A stretch of 64,000 bases of DNA from NCBI GenBank assembly GCA_018242725.1, contig JAFEBI010000001.1, forward strand, positions 337,832-401,831, read 5' to 3'. The stretch comes from Nitrospira sp. (GTDB lineage: Bacteria > Nitrospirota > Nitrospiria > Nitrospirales > Nitrospiraceae). Of the stretch, positions 53,797-64,000 are shown one piece after another (the stretch's first letter is position 1; each line of letters starts with the position of its first letter). The position numbers and the translations under genes are program-made. Under the pieces are notes generated by a model, which saw nothing but the letters and a program-made list of their open reading frames with translations, was not told where the DNA came from and did not search any database.

Positions 53797-54648
53797 TCAT
53801 GGCTGCCTCAAGGCCTCGGCACTCAACATGATGACTTCGATTTCTTCCGTAATTTCTTCCTGGCGCAAGCTGTTCCGTTTGAGAACCAGTTCCTCCATGT
53901 CCTTTTCCAACCGTTGGACCGCCTGATCCATATGCTGAAAGCGACGGAGATTCTCCGCCATCAACGAGCTGTAAAAGACTTCATGGAGGAGGCTAAACAA
54001 GTGGTGGTCGATCAGGTCCGTCGCAAACACGAACGGATCGACGTTCAGCAAGGGCGGATAGGCTGCGCGAACCGGACAATGTGGTGCCGCCTTCATCGGT
54101 TCATGAACGTGTAGGCCACCTCCCTCGGATGCGGGACTTTGGTGAACGATCGTGAACTCCAAACGGACTCCTGGTTTCTGGGTTGCCTGCAGCTCTCGCA
54201 GCTTGGCCATCAACCCCAAGAGCACAGCGGGAACCTCTTCGGCGACCGTCGGGCCTGGGATCGACACCGCAACCCGCTGATCCTCTACGAACTTAGCCGC
54301 AAGCTTCCGCCCGATGATGAGAAGCTGCGGCTCATGCCGTGAATGTTCACGGATATGCCGCTCGACACCCTCGCGCAGCCGTTCATTGTAGTCTCCGCAA
54401 AAACCCCGCTCCGAACCGATGACCAGCCACAGCGACCGTCCCTTCCCCAATCGACGAGCGGTTGCCGGATAACAGGTGAAGAAGTCCCCGGCCGCGGCTT
54501 CAATGCTGTTGACCACGCGGCGTTGAGTGGCCAGAAAACGAGCCAGGTTTTGCTGCTCCATGAGCGCGAGGTTCTTCATGGCGCCAAGAATGCCGTTGAT
54601 ATCCCTCAACGCATGGAAGCGATCGTCCAACTCCCGACGCCGGCTCAT
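53797..54648 (-). CDS. atpG: N-type ATPase gamma subunit
   Basis: A 283-residue central-stalk subunit. The N-terminal helix ([21 protein letters not shown]) and C-terminal helix are long coiled-coil regions that pass through the alpha/beta ring. The ATG at 54648 overlaps the alpha-subunit stop (ATGA), discarding a longer start. Last gene of the N-type ATPase operon. Confidence 0.9.
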   Translation of the reverse strand: MSRRRELDDRFHALRDINGILGAMKNLALMEQQNLARFLATQRRVVNSIEAAAGDFFTCYPATARRLGKGRSLWLVIGSERGFCGDYNERLREGVERHIREHSRHEPQLLIIGRKLAAKFVEDQRVAVSIPGPTVAEEVPAVLLGLMAKLRELQATQKPGVRLEFTIVHQSPASEGGGLHVHEPMKAAPHCPVRAAYPPLLNVDPFVFATDLIDHHLFSLLHEVFYSSLMAENLRRFQHMDQAVQRLEKDMEELVLKRNSLRQEEITEEIEVIMLSAEALRQP

Positions 54649-56117
54649 GTGACGGAGCCTTCCTTGAGCCAACCGGTCACGGCTTCGCCCCACTGTTCGT
54701 CCTGCTGATCAAGGCTGAGGCGGCTTGTAGAGAGGCGCGAGGCCATGTGCTTGAGCATCGGGCCGATCTGCTCCGGCAGAACGTCGTCGAAGAGACCACG
54801 ATTGAATGCAGTGAGCCAGGCCAGTTGGAATTCAATGGGCATCGGCGAGAGCCGGTCTTGTTTCAGGATCTCGCGCAACACGCGGCCCCGTTTGATCTTG
54901 GTCTCAATCGTCGCCTCCACTTTGGCGCCGAACCGCGTGAAGACCTCCAGCTCGAGAAACTGCAAGAAGTCGAGTTTCATACGCCCGGCCTGATCCTTGA
55001 TGCGCGGGTGTTGCCCCTTTCCGCCGATCCGCGAGACGGACTTCGTGACGTCGATGGCGGGGGTCGTGCCTGCGGTGTAGAGTCGCGCATCAAAGTAGAT
55101 TTGGCCGTCTGTGATGGAAATGAGGTTGGTCGGAATATAGGCGGCGATTTCCCCCTGCGTCGTCTCGACGATGGGCAGCGCCGTCATGCTGCCGCCGCCC
55201 AAGGATGACGCCAGGCAGGTGGACCGTTCGAGCAGGCGCGAATGGAGGAAGAAGATATCTCCCGGGTAGGCTTCGCGTCCCGGCGGACGCCGCAACAACA
55301 GCGAGAGTTCCCGATAGGTTTGCGCATGGGTGGTGAGGTCGTCGTACACAACGAGCGTGTCGTGGCCCTGCCACATCCACTCTTCCGCCAATGCGCATCC
55401 CGCGAAGGGGGCCAGGTACTTGAGCCCCGGTAACGCCGTCGCCTCGGCAGCCACGACGGCCGTGTAGTCCATTGCGCCATACTCCCGCAATGTCTCGATC
55501 GTGTTGACGATGCTCGCCCGCTTTTGACCGATTAAGACGTAGACGCACCGTACGTTTCCCCCACGCTGGTTGATGATCGTGTCCAGAGCGAACGCCCGCT
55601 TCCCGATTCCATTATCCCCGATGATCAGTTGGCGTTGCCCTTTTGCCACAGGAATGAGGGTGTCAACGACTTTACTGCCCATGTACAAGGGACGATGCAC
55701 GAAATCCCTCGCCACGATCGGCGGCGAAGGGGCGAAGAGCTCGCGTCGACCGGCGGTTTCCAACGGAGGCTGTCCATCTAGGGGATCACCCAGTGGATTG
55801 ATCACGCGTCCCACACATTGGTCGCCGATAGGGAGACTCAGCCGTTGCCCGGACAGATGCGCGATCGTCCCAGCCGTCAGGCGAAGGGTTTGCATCAAGA
55901 GGATGCCGCCGAGCCGGTCCTTGCCCAGATGAAAGACGAGGGCACGGCTGCCGTCCTCAAGCCACAAGATTTCCTCCATGGCAGCGGAAGGGAGCCCCTC
56001 GATCCAAACAATCCCATCCCCGACGGATCGGACACGGCCTTGCTCTACGATGCGCAAACCCAGCCGGTATTGCCTGAGCCATGCCGCTTGTCCGGAGAGC
56101 ACCGCGCTATGAAGCAT
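54645..56117 (-). CDS. atpA: N-type ATPase alpha subunit
   Basis: A 490-residue subunit of F1, about ten residues shorter than the main-type alpha. The nucleotide-binding P-loop reads GDNGIGKR (167-174), in which the usual Thr after Lys is Arg. The arginine-finger region [12 protein letters not shown] is present. The non-canonical P-loop suggests the non-catalytic site binds Mg-ATP weakly. It overlaps the b/delta gene by 11 bases. Confidence 0.93.
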   Translation of the reverse strand: MLHSAVLSGQAAWLRQYRLGLRIVEQGRVRSVGDGIVWIEGLPSAAMEEILWLEDGSRALVFHLGKDRLGGILLMQTLRLTAGTIAHLSGQRLSLPIGDQCVGRVINPLGDPLDGQPPLETAGRRELFAPSPPIVARDFVHRPLYMGSKVVDTLIPVAKGQRQLIIGDNGIGKRAFALDTIINQRGGNVRCVYVLIGQKRASIVNTIETLREYGAMDYTAVVAAEATALPGLKYLAPFAGCALAEEWMWQGHDTLVVYDDLTTHAQTYRELSLLLRRPPGREAYPGDIFFLHSRLLERSTCLASSLGGGSMTALPIVETTQGEIAAYIPTNLISITDGQIYFDARLYTAGTTPAIDVTKSVSRIGGKGQHPRIKDQAGRMKLDFLQFLELEVFTRFGAKVEATIETKIKRGRVLREILKQDRLSPMPIEFQLAWLTAFNRGLFDDVLPEQIGPMLKHMASRLSTSRLSLDQQDEQWGEAVTGWLKEGSVT

Positions 56118-56871
56118 GGGCAGTCCCCGCGAATTGCGCCGTCTCGACGAAAGCCTTCAATTCGTCTTGCAGATTGGCACCCAGCACCCAGGGACCCAGA
56201 CTCAGACGGATACCGGCCAGCAAGCCCTTGTCTTCCCGCCACTCACAGGACACGGATCGGCCAAGGAACGATTCTACCGCCTTCAGCAGAGATCCTCGTT
56301 GGAGTTGACTCAGCTCATGCGCACTGGTCACAAGGACCGTGATGTCGCTCGTTGCACAGGCCGCTCGAACGGCCTGTCGTCGTTCGTCCGGAATCCGGCT
56401 CAGATCTTCCAGCATGACCTCCATCAGCCTCGCTTCGAGATCGACACTCACCAATCGTGTCAACAGGCGGGCGGCAAACTGTCCCCCTTGAGCGATGGCA
56501 GCATGTTCCGCTTGTCTGGTCAGGTCCGTCAGTCGCCGTTCGTTCACGACCCTGGCCTTCTCACGCTCCTCCTCCAGCGAGGCTTGGAGTGCGGTCAACC
56601 GACGACCTCGCTCCGCGTTCACCTCTTCGACCATCCGGTTCCGAACCCTGTCCTTTTCCCGATTCCATTCCTCTTGCCGATTCTCATACTGTTCCCGCAG
56701 AGATTGCGCTTCCTTCCGCAGTCTTTCCGCATCAGATAACGTGTTCCGAATATCGGCTTTACGATCGGCAATCACTTTCAGGACCGGCCTATAGAGCAAC
56801 CGCTTGAGCACCCAGACCAGTATCAGAAAGTTGAGGATTTCCAGCCCAAACGTCGTCCAATCTAGTTCCAC
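56107..56871 (-). CDS. atpF: N-type ATPase b subunit fused to delta
   Basis: A 254-residue peripheral-stalk protein: one N-terminal membrane helix ([20 protein letters not shown]), a long charged coiled coil ([20 protein letters not shown]), and a delta-like C-terminal domain ([39 protein letters not shown]). The fusion explains why no separate atpH is found, a hallmark of N-type ATPases. Confidence 0.9.
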   Translation of the reverse strand: MELDWTTFGLEILNFLILVWVLKRLLYRPVLKVIADRKADIRNTLSDAERLRKEAQSLREQYENRQEEWNREKDRVRNRMVEEVNAERGRRLTALQASLEEEREKARVVNERRLTDLTRQAEHAAIAQGGQFAARLLTRLVSVDLEARLMEVMLEDLSRIPDERRQAVRAACATSDITVLVTSAHELSQLQRGSLLKAVESFLGRSVSCEWREDKGLLAGIRLSLGPWVLGANLQDELKAFVETAQFAGTAHAS

Positions 56872-56929
56872 GTGTCACCCTTTCCGATTGACCGTTCCAC
56901 TCGTGTCCCAGGTGCCGGACGATTCGCGA

Positions 56930-57196
56930 TTATTTCAGCATGTACTCCAGCAGCGGATTTCTGAAAAGGATGATCAGCACGATCACCAAACAGTAGATCG
57001 CCAACGACTCAATCATGGCGAGGCCGATGAAGAGGGTCCGGGTGATCGACTTTTCCGCTTCCGGCTGCCGTGCCAGGGCTTCCAAGGCCTGCGTGATTGC
57101 CCGTCCCATGGCGATGGCGGGCGCCACGGTGCCGATCGCGATCGCCAGCGCGGCGGATACGGTAGACAGCACCGAAAACAAGGTCATGTCTCGCAT
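56930..57196 (-). CDS. atpE: N-type ATPase c subunit
   Basis: An 88-residue ring subunit with two membrane helices joined by the polar loop ARQPEAE. The ion-binding Glu63 is followed by Ser64 and Tyr68 (MIESLAIYCLVI), as in Na+-type rings, but the helix-1 ligand position (Gln32 in Ilyobacter, Glu in many N-type rings) is Met30. Ion choice is therefore unclear. Confidence 0.92.
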   Translation of the reverse strand: MRDMTLFSVLSTVSAALAIAIGTVAPAIAMGRAITQALEALARQPEAEKSITRTLFIGLAMIESLAIYCLVIVLIILFRNPLLEYMLK

Positions 57197-57200
57197 AGGG

Positions 57201-57887
57201 TCATCCTTTGTCTGATGGTGAACGGAGTGCCTGTGTCTGAATCGCGCCGGCGAGATAGACCAACGCCAGCATCCCGAAAATATAGGCCTGGATCAGTGCC
57301 TCGACGATATGGAGCAGCAACAGCGGAACCGGAACGAGAAACCCCGCCACTAACAGCACCAACAATGCCGCCATCTCAAGACTCATCATGTTGCCGAACA
57401 GACGAACCGCAAGGGTCAGAGTTCGGGAGATCTCGCCGATGATGTGAAACGGCAACAACACGGGTGACGGCGCCACATAGTGACGGAGGTACGGAATGAA
57501 CCCCTCGATGGACATGCCGAAATAATGGACGGAGAGGAACACGAGTACGGCCAGCGCAGCTGCCACCGAAAGATCGCCGGTCGGCGCATCAATGCCGGGC
57601 ATGAGTCCGATGAGATTGGCCAGGACGATGAAAATCCAAATCGTGGCAATGAACGGAAAGACCCGTTCTACATGGCCGGGTAATACGGAGCTGATGCTCT
57701 CTTCGATGGCTCCCACTACGCCTTCCACTGCAGTTTGGAGTGAGCCTGGATCCCGACGTAGCCGGCTGGTGACAACCCAGGAGAAGCAAGCCAGGGTCAC
57801 CATGATCCCCCAGGTGACCACGATCGCGTGAGTGATAGGGATCGGTCCCAGCTGAAAGGCGATTCCGGCTGCTTCCCCACCATGCAT
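57201..57887 (-). CDS. atpB: N-type ATPase a subunit
   Basis: A 228-residue membrane subunit with about five helices. The essential Arg lies in LTLAVRLFGNMMSLEMAALL, with the family's conserved HIVEALIQAYIFGMLALVYL at the end. It forms the ion path beside the c-ring. It starts 3 bases after the AtpQ gene ends. Confidence 0.92.
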   Translation of the reverse strand: MHGGEAAGIAFQLGPIPITHAIVVTWGIMVTLACFSWVVTSRLRRDPGSLQTAVEGVVGAIEESISSVLPGHVERVFPFIATIWIFIVLANLIGLMPGIDAPTGDLSVAAALAVLVFLSVHYFGMSIEGFIPYLRHYVAPSPVLLPFHIIGEISRTLTLAVRLFGNMMSLEMAALLVLLVAGFLVPVPLLLLHIVEALIQAYIFGMLALVYLAGAIQTQALRSPSDKG

Positions 57888-57890
57888 GTT

Positions 57891-58156
57891 CTAGTCCCTG
57901 ATAAAGCGATACATGTTGAACGCCCCCACGGCGACGCCGACAAGAATCAGACTCAAGGTCCATCGCAGCGAGTAGCCTTCGACCAACCCATCCAGCCAAC
58001 GGCCGAGATAGGCCCCCGCCACGACCGGCACCACCAAAAGTAGTCCAAGTGTTCCCAGATACACCGTCTGTGCCAATAGTGTGGGGCGATCCTTCTCGGC
58101 ATTCCTGATACGAGCGACCTGTTTGATGACGCGCTGCTTCAATTCGTCATGGTTGT

Positions 58157-58160
<4 letters not shown>
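57891..58160 (-). CDS. atpQ: AtpQ-type assembly/Mg-associated membrane subunit
   Basis: An 89-residue protein with two membrane helices (TVYLGTLGLLLVVPVVAGAY and RWTLSLILVGVAVGAFNMYR) and the ATPase_gene1 signature GRWLDG. In N-type operons the genes atpQ and atpR usually follow atpC; only this one is found here. The start ATG overlaps the atpC stop (ATGA). Confidence 0.82.
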
Positions 58161-60718
<2,558 letters not shown>

Positions 60719-61954
60719 TTACAGTTGCGGCCCTTTGTCGACTGCGGTTGACTTCGGAGTCGGAGGCGCTGGGATCGGCTCCGCGATGTTGCTGAGATCG
60801 TACCCGGGTTCCGGGGTGACGACTCGCACTTTGTTTCCTTCGAGCAAGGCGGCGCTGGGATTATTAATGATGCGGTCATTTTCCGAGAGCCCTTCTGCGA
60901 CTTCGACCATTTGGTCCATGAGTCTGGCGACCTTGATGTCCTTCAAGTGGACTGTCTCGTCGTCCGTTACGACAGCCACCTGTGCGCTGCGCTCCTGGAA
61001 CACCAATGCGGTGGACGGCATCGTGAACGCTTGCCGATCGACCGGCGCCGTAAGATGGACCTGGGCATACGAGCCAGGCCAGAGCGCACGATCCTTGTTG
61101 TCGATTGTGAATACCGTGGTTGCGGTACGCGTGCCTATATCGAATCCCTTGGCGACGGTCAGAAACTCGAACTTAAAATGCCGGTGAGGCAATTGCGGCA
61201 CGGTCACGTCGACCGTCAAGCCAGGATCGAGAAATGGCCCGAACGCCTCCGGCACGCTGACAAAAAGACGCAACTTATCCACCACTGCCACCGTAAACAG
61301 GTTATTTTTTGCATTGGGGGTGCTGAGGTTACCCTCTTTACTGACCAAGTCACCGACGTTGATATTGCGCTGGATCACCACCCCGTCAAACGGCGCGACG
61401 ATCTTTTTGAACCCAATGAACGCCTCGATGTTTCTGACCTTTTGCTCCGCAGCCTTTACCAGGGCTGCCTGGGCTCTCCTATTCTGCACCTGTATGGTGA
61501 TTGACTGCTCGGAAACGGCCTGATTGGTACGCATGGCCAACCAACGTTCAGCGGTGACGTCGGCGAGTTCATACTTGACGCGTTCGGATTGGAGATCCGC
61601 ACGCGCCTGTTGATACTCGGCATCGAGATCCGGCGTGTTGATTTCGGCCAGGACGTCCCCGGCCTTCACGATGTCACCGTAGTCCTTGTGCCACATCTTC
61701 ACATACCCCGTAACCCGCGCGTAGATCGGCGCTTCGTACCAGCCCACGATATTACCGGGAAGTACCACGGTCTCGGACGCCGGAAGCGGCCGTGGAGAAA
61801 CAATCGCGACGGTGGAAACGGCCTCTTCAAGCGTCTTGTCTTGCAACAGAGCGGCATCACTATTGGCCTCGTGCATGCGATAGCCGATATAGAGTCCACA
61901 TAGAATAACGGCTGCGACGACGATGCGCGCCTCCTTGGCGAATGTCTTCATCAT
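60719..61954 (-). CDS. RND efflux periplasmic adaptor (MFP)
   Basis: A 411-residue adaptor with an N-terminal membrane anchor (IVVAAVILCGLYIGYRM), the barrel-sandwich domain (YARVTGYVKMWHKDYGDIVK, GVVIQRNINVGDLVSK), an alpha hairpin, and a C-terminal beta domain with a Pro-rich end. It links the RND pump to an outer-membrane channel, which is not in the window. AAGGAGG precedes the ATG; it overlaps the permease stop by 4 bases. Confidence 0.92.
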   Translation of the reverse strand: MMKTFAKEARIVVAAVILCGLYIGYRMHEANSDAALLQDKTLEEAVSTVAIVSPRPLPASETVVLPGNIVGWYEAPIYARVTGYVKMWHKDYGDIVKAGDVLAEINTPDLDAEYQQARADLQSERVKYELADVTAERWLAMRTNQAVSEQSITIQVQNRRAQAALVKAAEQKVRNIEAFIGFKKIVAPFDGVVIQRNINVGDLVSKEGNLSTPNAKNNLFTVAVVDKLRLFVSVPEAFGPFLDPGLTVDVTVPQLPHRHFKFEFLTVAKGFDIGTRTATTVFTIDNKDRALWPGSYAQVHLTAPVDRQAFTMPSTALVFQERSAQVAVVTDDETVHLKDIKVARLMDQMVEVAEGLSENDRIINNPSAALLEGNKVRVVTPEPGYDLSNIAEPIPAPPTPKSTAVDKGPQL

Positions 61955-63642
61955 ATGACCTCCTTCGACTGCGAATTCGTGCGTCGGCTATAAACGATGG
62001 CATACACACAGGGCACGAAAAATAGGGTAAAAAGAGTGGCCATGAGCAAGCCGCCGATGACGGCACGACCCAGCGGCGCGTTCTGCGAATACCCCGTGGC
62101 CATGGGGACCATTCCGATGATCATAGCGGCGGCGGTCATGAGGACCGGGCGGAAGCGGGTCGTTCCGGCTTCGAATGCGGCCCGCAGCGCGTCGCCGTGC
62201 TCTTCGAGCCGCTCGCGCGCATAGGACACGACCAGGATCGAATTGGCGGTTCCTGTCCCCATGCACATGATGGCCCCTGTCAGCGCCGGCTCCGAGAGCC
62301 GCGTATGAGTCAGAAACAACGCCCAGGCGATGCCCGCCAGCGCGCCCGGCAGAGCCGTAATGATGATGAAAGGATCGAGCCATGATTGAAAGTTGACGAC
62401 GATCAACAGATAGACCAGGGCGATCGCGCCGATCAGCCCGAAAATCAGCTCGAAATACGCGTCCCGCATCAGTTCGGCTTGGCCGTGAATTTCAATTTCG
62501 GCCGAGAGGGGCTTTTCGTGCTCCAAGCTGTGAGTGACTTTTTCAACATCCACCAGTACGGCACCGAGATCGCGTCCCTCGGTCGAGACATAGATGTCGA
62601 AGAGCGGCATGATGTTGCCGTGCGTAACCACACCAGGCGTACCTTCTGCCGACAGATCGGTTAGATTGCCGAGGAGTTGAATGTCATTATTGGAAAGATC
62701 CTTGGACGAGTCGACCGGGACGGTCTTGAGACTGTTGACGCTATTAATGAACGGTTGCGGTGTATACACATTGATCAGATACGACATGCCCGTTGAGGGG
62801 TCGAGCCAATAGACCTGATCCACTTGTTGGCTCCCGGCCGTCGTCATGAGTAGGTTGTCGGCCATGTCGGACAAAGTTCTGTTCACTCCGAGGCCGAACG
62901 TCCGGTCGCCTTCGACCATCATGGTCGGCGTGCGCATCGTTTGCTGGATGACCACATCTGTGGCGCCGGATATCTCCCGATATTTATCCATCAATTTGCG
63001 TGCGAACTCATAGTTTTCATAAATATCCGGGCCGTTGACCTGCACGTCGATCGGCGCAGGGGCACCGAAGTTGAGGATCTTAGCGGTCAAATCGGACGGC
63101 TGAAACGTGAATTCGGTCCCCGGGTACCGTTCTTTCAAACCTTTACGAACGATCTGCCGGTACTCCCACACCGGGGACTTTTCATCTTTCAGAAGGATCG
63201 TCAAATCGCAGTCCTGAGAGCCGACCGTCGGCGTCGGAATGAACGCGAGATTGTGCGGCCCGACCGGCAATCCGCAGTTGCTGACGATGTTTTCGACTTG
63301 ATCGGGCAACAGCTCTTCAATGCTGCTGGACACCAATGTCGCCAGGCGCCCGCTCACTTCAATACGTGTGCCGAGCGGTGCCCGCATATGCATTTGTAAC
63401 ACCCCGGATCGGATTTCCGGGAAATAGTCGCGACCGAGAACGAAGTACAGCCCCATCGAAGCCACAGCGATGACAAGCGACACGGTGACGAAGGTTCGAC
63501 GACGGGCGATCACCCATTCCAACGAGGTGCCGTAGCGTCCGCGGAACAGATTGAAACCATGCTCGAATCTCTTCTGAAAACGGACAAAGACATTCTGTGA
63601 TGGTTCTGCGCCTGATTCTCTGTGATCATGTGGTTGTGACAT
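61951..63642 (-). CDS. RND efflux permease, C-terminal half
   Basis: A 563-residue protein matching the second half of HAE1/AcrB-type permeases: TM7 (FVTVSLVIAVASMGLYFVLG), the second periplasmic pore domain, TM8-12 (GTGTANSILVVSYARERLEE, FRPVLMTAAAMIIGMVPMAT). It starts with its own ATG and a good GAGGAG five bases upstream, inside the loop that normally joins TM6 and TM7. It would need the separate N-terminal half to work. Confidence 0.9.
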   Translation of the reverse strand: MSQPHDHRESGAEPSQNVFVRFQKRFEHGFNLFRGRYGTSLEWVIARRRTFVTVSLVIAVASMGLYFVLGRDYFPEIRSGVLQMHMRAPLGTRIEVSGRLATLVSSSIEELLPDQVENIVSNCGLPVGPHNLAFIPTPTVGSQDCDLTILLKDEKSPVWEYRQIVRKGLKERYPGTEFTFQPSDLTAKILNFGAPAPIDVQVNGPDIYENYEFARKLMDKYREISGATDVVIQQTMRTPTMMVEGDRTFGLGVNRTLSDMADNLLMTTAGSQQVDQVYWLDPSTGMSYLINVYTPQPFINSVNSLKTVPVDSSKDLSNNDIQLLGNLTDLSAEGTPGVVTHGNIMPLFDIYVSTEGRDLGAVLVDVEKVTHSLEHEKPLSAEIEIHGQAELMRDAYFELIFGLIGAIALVYLLIVVNFQSWLDPFIIITALPGALAGIAWALFLTHTRLSEPALTGAIMCMGTGTANSILVVSYARERLEEHGDALRAAFEAGTTRFRPVLMTAAAMIIGMVPMATGYSQNAPLGRAVIGGLLMATLFTLFFVPCVYAIVYSRRTNSQSKEVI

Positions 63643-64000
63643 GGTGACTCCTCATCATATATTTCGCCATGGTCGGCACGAGTGTGAATGACAGGATGAA
63701 CGAAGCGAGCATCGCAATCATGACGGCCTCCGCCATGGGCTTGAACAGATAGCCGGAGCTGCCGGTGAGGCCGAAGAGCGGGAACCATGCGATCGCGATG
63801 CAGAGCGTCGCGACGAGCGTCGGCACGACGATCTGATTGGCGGCATCGATGATGGCTTCCTCCAGTGCCTTCCCCATGTCAAGATGCCGGTCGATGTTCT
63901 CGATCATCACAATTGCGTTATCCACGAGGATCCCGACCGCCAGGGCCAGCCCGCCCAACGTCATGACGTTGATCGACTCTCCCAGCCAATGCAGGCCGAT
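63626..64000 (-). CDS. RND efflux permease, N-terminal half (partial, runs off window)
   Basis: The visible 124 codons carry TM3-TM6 of an RND permease: INVMTLGGLALAVGILVDNA and FILSFTLVPTMAKYMM, with the conserved Asp in LVDNAIVMIENI. The frame ends (TGA) 17 bases inside the next gene, just past TM6, so the permease is encoded as two proteins. The N-terminal end lies beyond the window. Confidence 0.88.
   Translation of the reverse strand: MGLHWLGESINVMTLGGLALAVGILVDNAIVMIENIDRHLDMGKALEEAIIDAANQIVVPTLVATLCIAIAWFPLFGLTGSSGYLFKPMAEAVMIAMLASFILSFTLVPTMAKYMMRSHHVTTT

Overview
The window looks like a bacterial chromosome segment from a Nitrospira-like member of the Nitrospirota. This is inferred from the gene content, not from a marker gene. 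The content includes a cytosolic group 3b-type [NiFe] hydrogenase, a second N-type F1Fo-ATPase operon, at least nine c-type cytochromes with about 13 haem-binding CXXCH motifs, phosphoketolase with acetate kinase, ADP-forming acyl-CoA synthetase, DUF2934 proteins and PPK2. There is no rRNA, tRNA, amo or nxr gene to settle whether it is a nitrite oxidiser, a comammox strain or something else. Almost all genes lie on the minus strand. Plus-strand genes are confined to 0.86-1.35 kb, 9.5-14.6 kb and 27.1-27.9 kb.

Layout: (1) 0-1.35 kb: a membrane protein fragment, a lipoprotein and a YefM/YoeB-type toxin-antitoxin pair. (2) 1.37-9.12 kb: hydrogenase operon hydB-hydG-hydD-hydA, then maturation genes (protease, hypA, hypF, hypC). 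(3) 9.5-14.6 kb, plus strand: Hsp20, a phosphoribosyltransferase remnant, a tandem UspA protein, a small cytochrome c, a thioredoxin/membrane-protein remnant, and a GNAT plus ADP-forming acyl-CoA synthetase fusion. (4) 14.65-26.6 kb, minus strand: a redox island of mono-, di- and tetrahaem cytochromes, hemerythrin, a Spy/CpxP-like protein, PPK2, two DsrE-like proteins, two OsmC-like proteins, two YeeE/YedE-type transporters and a TsdA-like thiosulfate dehydrogenase. (5) 27.1-31.3 kb: Sfp-type phosphopantetheinyl transferase, DUF2934, a mannose-1-phosphate guanylyltransferase-like enzyme, three small proteins (two with paired CXXC motifs) and a NarL-type regulator. (6) 31.4-36.2 kb: a NarX-type histidine kinase and a CheB-CheR-PAS hybrid. 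(7) 36.7-43.3 kb: an Mla/MCE lipid-transport operon, FtsH and an outer-membrane DUF1207 protein. (8) 43.7-50 kb: phosphoketolase and acetate kinase, then a graveyard of gene remnants (alpha-glucan phosphorylase, TreT-like glycosyltransferase, NDH-2), a CBS protein, an Slp lipoprotein and a receiver protein. (9) 51.7-53.6 kb: a SoxC/SoxD-like pair. (10) 53.8-60 kb: the N-type ATPase operon. (11) 60.7-64 kb: an RND efflux system whose permease is split into two reading frames and runs off the window.

The genes suggest a versatile respiratory organism that can use H2 and reduced sulfur as side electron sources, dispose of carbon through acetyl-phosphate and acetyl-CoA to acetate with ATP gain, and handle redox and envelope stress. 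Two strong sigma-54 type promoter matches, one ahead of hsp20 and one on the minus strand ahead of the sulfur island, suggest shared control. Five genes have clearly decayed. Their remnants are not ordinary ORFs and appear only when intergenic DNA is translated across frames.
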